Assembly: GCF_003709565.1 (NCBI RefSeq)
Contig: NZ_QNRC01000001.1
Span: forward strand, 1-64,000
Source: Paracoccus sigandri
GTDB taxonomy: Bacteria > Pseudomonadota > Alphaproteobacteria > Rhodobacterales > Rhodobacteraceae
Length of the DNA: 64,000 nt
Direction of reading: 5' to 3'
Shown here: piece by piece, positions 61,169 to 64,000 of the stretch
Layout: every line of letters starts with the position of its first letter
How positions within the stretch are numbered: position 1 is the stretch's first letter
Translations under genes and position numbers: made by a program
The notes under the pieces: generated by a model
Told to the model about the DNA's origin: nothing
What the model saw: the letters and a program-made list of their open reading frames with translations, nothing else
Database searches by the model: none

Positions 61169-61220
61169 CGCTGCCCCCTGACGCTGCCCGGCGTCGCGCA
61201 CGCCCTGCGGGCAACGAAAA

Positions 61221-61251
61221 AAGGGCCTGCCGGGATCTCCGGCAGGCCCTT
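61221..61251 (-). terminator. Rho-independent terminator of sodB
   Basis: A perfect 13-base stem (AAGGGCCTGCCGG/CCGGCAGGCCCTT) with loop GATCT. On the minus strand a run of T follows directly, and it lies 22 bases after the sodB stop codon. It may also help to stop the RTX gene on the plus strand. Confidence 0.9.
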
Positions 61252-61273
61252 CGCGTCCAGGTATCGCTGGCGA

Positions 61274-61873
61274 TCAGAGCCGCGCGGCGACGGCTTCCCA
61301 GTTCACCAGCTTGTTCAGGAAGTTGTCCAGATAGGCCGGGCGCTTGTTGCGGAAGTCGATGTAGTAGGAATGTTCCCACACGTCGCAGCCCAGCAGCGCG
61401 GTCTGGCCGAAGCACAGCGGGTTCACGCCGTTCTCGGTCTTGGTGACCTTCAGGCTGCCGTCGCCATCCTTGACCAGCCAGGCCCAGCCCGAGCCGAACT
61501 GGCCGGCACCGGCGGCGGCGAATTCCTCCTTGAACTTGTCGACCGAACCGAAGGCCTCGGTCAGCGCCTTTTCAAGCTCGCCCGGAATGGATTTCTCGCC
61601 CGGACCCATCACTTCCCAGAACAGGTTGTGGTTCCAGTGCTGGCTGGCATTGTTGAAGATGCCGTTCTGCGCCACGGCGCCCGCCTGATAGGTGCCGCGG
61701 ACGATGTCTTCCAGCGACTTGCCTTCCCACTCGGTCCCGGCGATCAGCTTGTTGCCATTGTCGACATAGGCCTTGTGGTGGATGTCGTGGTGGAATTCCA
61801 GCGTCTCCTTCGACATGCCGAGCGATTCGAGCGCATCGTGGGCATAGGGAAGATCGGGAAGCGTGAAAGCCAT
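61274..61873 (-). CDS. sodB: Superoxide dismutase (Fe type)
   Basis: A 199-residue cytoplasmic enzyme that disproportionates superoxide. Metal ligands are His28 (EFHHDIHHKAYV), His in NNASQHWNHNLFW, and the C-terminal GCDVWEHSYYIDFRN (Asp and His). The Gln before HWNH is the pattern of iron enzymes, but cambialistic use of Mn is possible. ATG at 61873 follows AAGGACAG. Single gene with strong terminator. Confidence 0.95.
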   Translation of the reverse strand: MAFTLPDLPYAHDALESLGMSKETLEFHHDIHHKAYVDNGNKLIAGTEWEGKSLEDIVRGTYQAGAVAQNGIFNNASQHWNHNLFWEVMGPGEKSIPGELEKALTEAFGSVDKFKEEFAAAGAGQFGSGWAWLVKDGDGSLKVTKTENGVNPLCFGQTALLGCDVWEHSYYIDFRNKRPAYLDNFLNKLVNWEAVAARL

Positions 61874-62049
61874 TTTCCTGTCCTTTCTTGAAGGGGTGAA
61901 CCTCGCGTCGCGGGCACAGTCCCGCATTCGCGAGGTCAACGCAAGGGGGCGGGTGAGGTTCCGGGCGCAGAGGGCCGGGGGCGCACCCGCCGGCGGTGCC
62001 GGAGGGTATTTGGGCAACGAAGAAACGGCCGGGCGGGGCCTGGGCCGCG

Positions 62050-62568
62050 TCAGCGGGGCGCGAGGGTGCTGCCGGGAAGGGCGGCGTTCTTCAGGATCAG
62101 CGCCAGGTAGTCGGCGGTCGAGCGGAAGCCGATCACCCGGAAGCCGTCGGCCAGGCGCCAGAACCCCACCGCCACCTGCGCCGCGCGCGAGCGGCGCAGC
62201 CCGTCGGGCGGCAGCGCGGCCAGGTCGGTGGGCGAGAGCTTGGCGATCACGTCCGCCGCATGGCGGCCGGTCACGTCGAAGACCGCCCGCATGTCCGAGA
62301 CATCGGCCAGCAGCGCATGTTCGCCGGCCAGGGCCTGTTCCAGCGCGGCCAGGGCCTCGGGCAGGTCCGCGGCGGGCAGGACCAGCAGCAATTCGTCCGG
62401 CGACATCCAGCCGAGGCTGCGGCTGCCGTCGCCGGTGATGCGTGCGACATCGGGCAGCGCCAGCCCGGCGGCCTCGGCGATGGCCTCGCCCGCGCAGTCC
62501 AGATCGGCGCGGATCTGGATCATGCCCAGCCCGTCCACGCGGGCAACCTGTGCCAGGGTCTCAGCCAT
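62050..62568 (-). CDS. soxG: Sarcosine oxidase gamma subunit
   Basis: A 172-residue subunit of heterotetrameric sarcosine oxidase, which demethylates sarcosine to glycine with transfer of the methyl to tetrahydrofolate. LGWMSPDELLLVLPAADLPE, DVSDMRAVFDVTGRHAADVI, LRRSRAAQVAVGFWRLADGF and FRSTADYLALILKNAALPGS match the family. The start overlaps the alpha-subunit gene by 8 bases. A dispersed intergenic motif comes after the stop codon. Confidence 0.93.
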   Translation of the reverse strand: MAETLAQVARVDGLGMIQIRADLDCAGEAIAEAAGLALPDVARITGDGSRSLGWMSPDELLLVLPAADLPEALAALEQALAGEHALLADVSDMRAVFDVTGRHAADVIAKLSPTDLAALPPDGLRRSRAAQVAVGFWRLADGFRVIGFRSTADYLALILKNAALPGSTLAPR

Positions 62569-64000
62569 TGGCGCGCGCTCCTTCCTTGTCGTAGAAGACC
62601 GGATCGACGATCCGCGCCTTCATCACCTCGCCCGAGGGCAGCGGGAATTCCAGCTCCTGCCCCATCCGTTCCGGCCCGTGCCGCACCAGCCCCATCGCGA
62701 TCGGCCTGTCCAGCGTCGGCGAATGATAGCTGGAGGTCACCCGCCCCTGGGTCTTCTTCTGGCCGTTGGCGTTCACGCCCTGGTCGACCGCATAGGCGCC
62801 GTCCGGCAGCACCCTGCCGTCGAGGCTTTCCAGCCCCACCAGCCGCCAGCGCGCGCCGTCGGTCATGTGGCTGCGGGCATGGGCGCGCTTGCCGATATAG
62901 TCGGGCTTCTTCCTCGAGATCGCCCAGCCCAGGCCCAGGTCCTGCGGGATCGCCGTGCCGTCGGTTTCGTCGCCGATCATGATGAAGCCCTTTTCGGCGC
63001 GCATCACATGCATGGCCTCGGTCCCGTAGGGGGTCACGCCCAGGTCGCGGCCCGCCTCGTGCAGCCTTTCCCACAGTTCCAGCCCGCGCCCCGCCGGCAC
63101 GGCGACCTCGAAGCTGAGTTCGCCCGAGAAGCTGATGCGGAAGACGCGGGCGGGGATGCCGGCCAGCTGCCCTTCGGCGAAACCCATGAAGGGCAGCGCC
63201 TCGGGCGACAGGTCGATGTCGCCGCCAAGCCGTTCCAGCAGCGTGTGGGCCTTGGGGCCGGCGACGGCGACCTGGGCGAATTGCTCGGTCAGGTTGGCGG
63301 TGAAGACCTTCCAGTCCCACCATTCGCATTGCAGCCAGTCCTCCATATGGCCGTGGATGCGTTCGGCCCCGCCGGTGGTGGTGTGGCAGAGCCATGTGTC
63401 CTGGGACAGGCGCACGACCACGCCGTCGTCGATCAGGAAGCCGTTCTCGTTGCACATGATGCCATAGCGGCACTTGCCCACCGGCAAGGTGGACATCATG
63501 CCGGTATAGATCATGTCGAGGAACCGCCCCGCATCCGGCCCCTTCACGACGATCTTGCCCAGGGTCGAGGCGTCCAGCGTGCCGACCGAACCCCGCACGG
63601 CCAGGATCTCGCGGTTGACCGCCGCATGGCGATCCTCGCCGGCGCGGGGATAGCAATAGGGGCGGCGCCAGTGGCCGACGGGCTCCCACGAGGCGCCGTG
63701 GCGGTCGTGCCAGCCATGCATCGGGGTCTTGCGCAGGGGCTGGAAGGCCTCGCCCCGCGCGTCGGCGGCGATGGTGGCAAGGGTCAGCGGCGCATAGGGC
63801 GGCCGGAAGGTGGTGGTGCCGGTCTGCGGGATCGGCTGGTTCAGCGCCCCGGACAGGATCGCCAGGCCGTTGATGTTGCTGACCTTGCCCTGGTCGGTGG
63901 CCATCCCCAACGTGGTGTATCGCTTGGTATGTTCCACCGAGGCATAGCCCTCGCGCGCGGCCAGCTCGACATCGCTGACCTTCACGTCGTTCTGGAAATC
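62561..64000 (-). CDS. soxA: Sarcosine oxidase alpha subunit, C-terminal part
   Basis: The frame is open to the right edge, so the N-terminal half (FAD/NAD-binding) is not in the window. Visible are the linker with KVSDVELAAREGYASVEHTK and the catalytic T-protein-like folate-binding domain: LDASTLGKIVVKGPDAGRFL, GIMCNENGFLIDDGVVVRLS, FAQVAVAGPKAHTLLERLGG, ISFSGELSFEVAVPAGRGLE, YGTEAMHVMRAEKGFIMIGD. The last part is the GcvT-C domain. Together with soxG and beta/delta genes beyond the edge it forms the sarcosine oxidase operon. Confidence 0.95.
   Translation of the reverse strand, partial: DFQNDVKVSDVELAAREGYASVEHTKRYTTLGMATDQGKVSNINGLAILSGALNQPIPQTGTTTFRPPYAPLTLATIAADARGEAFQPLRKTPMHGWHDRHGASWEPVGHWRRPYCYPRAGEDRHAAVNREILAVRGSVGTLDASTLGKIVVKGPDAGRFLDMIYTGMMSTLPVGKCRYGIMCNENGFLIDDGVVVRLSQDTWLCHTTTGGAERIHGHMEDWLQCEWWDWKVFTANLTEQFAQVAVAGPKAHTLLERLGGDIDLSPEALPFMGFAEGQLAGIPARVFRISFSGELSFEVAVPAGRGLELWERLHEAGRDLGVTPYGTEAMHVMRAEKGFIMIGDETDGTAIPQDLGLGWAISRKKPDYIGKRAHARSHMTDGARWRLVGLESLDGRVLPDGAYAVDQGVNANGQKKTQGRVTSSYHSPTLDRPIAMGLVRHGPERMGQELEFPLPSGEVMKARIVDPVFYDKEGARANG

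Overview
The window is chromosomal DNA from a high-GC alphaproteobacterium of the Rhodobacterales, most likely Paracoccus or a close relative. The basis is a GcrA C-terminus, a DUF4170 protein, the alphaproteobacterial order hemD / mitofilin-like / hemY, SoxS/SoxR-like genes, sarcosine oxidase genes and dispersed intergenic motifs typical of the order. Species cannot be fixed from the sequence alone.

Layout. 1-5230 is core: gcrA (cut by the window edge), a NUDIX hydrolase, a 25-residue membrane peptide, a Crp/Fnr regulator, tRNA-Leu(TAA), an arginase and metG. 5398-28757 is a 23.4-kb integrative element at the 3' end of tRNA-Thr(CGT), bounded by a 16-bp direct repeat. 28742-64000 is core again: hemY / mitofilin-like / hemD, divergent tsaD-gpsA-yciI-EVE, DUF4170-waaA-lpxK, truA, a sugar transferase, a universal stress protein, NifU-tsaB-rimI, a nucleoside ABC transporter with purine nucleoside phosphorylase, L,D-transpeptidase, arylesterase, copper chaperone, rpmB, ada, meaB, a SoxS/SoxR-like pair, serS, der-bamB-yfgM-like, an RTX-type protein, sodB and the ends of sarcosine oxidase gamma and alpha.

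The element. Its left half has a P4-type tyrosine integrase, an AlpA-type regulator, small phage proteins, a Toprim primase, a DUF3987 ATPase and a protein with a ParB-C-terminus-like segment. A separate promoter region then leads into three large proteins that look like podovirus DNA-ejection (internal virion) proteins. I see no terminase, portal, capsid or tail gene, so the element resembles a satellite or a specialised prophage remnant. The right half is accessory: an HTH protein with an HGGMSTGP motif, a lone Cas2-like (SinR-family) protein, a STAS-HATPase plus STAS-like DUF4325 pair, a HigBA-type module with a frameshifted toxin, an exported trypsin-like protease, a divergent repressor/early-gene switch, a run of small genes, a HIT protein, a DUF1275 membrane protein and an orphan perfect FNR box. 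Repeats near the replication genes recur in inverted orientation next to the right att site.

How the parts work together. The core blocks are housekeeping: heme synthesis, t6A tRNA modification (tsaD, tsaB), lipid A-Kdo synthesis (waaA, lpxK), nucleoside salvage, and outer-membrane and ribosome assembly (bamB, der). The element carries its own integration, replication and control genes and a cargo that includes plausible but unproven defence or signalling modules.
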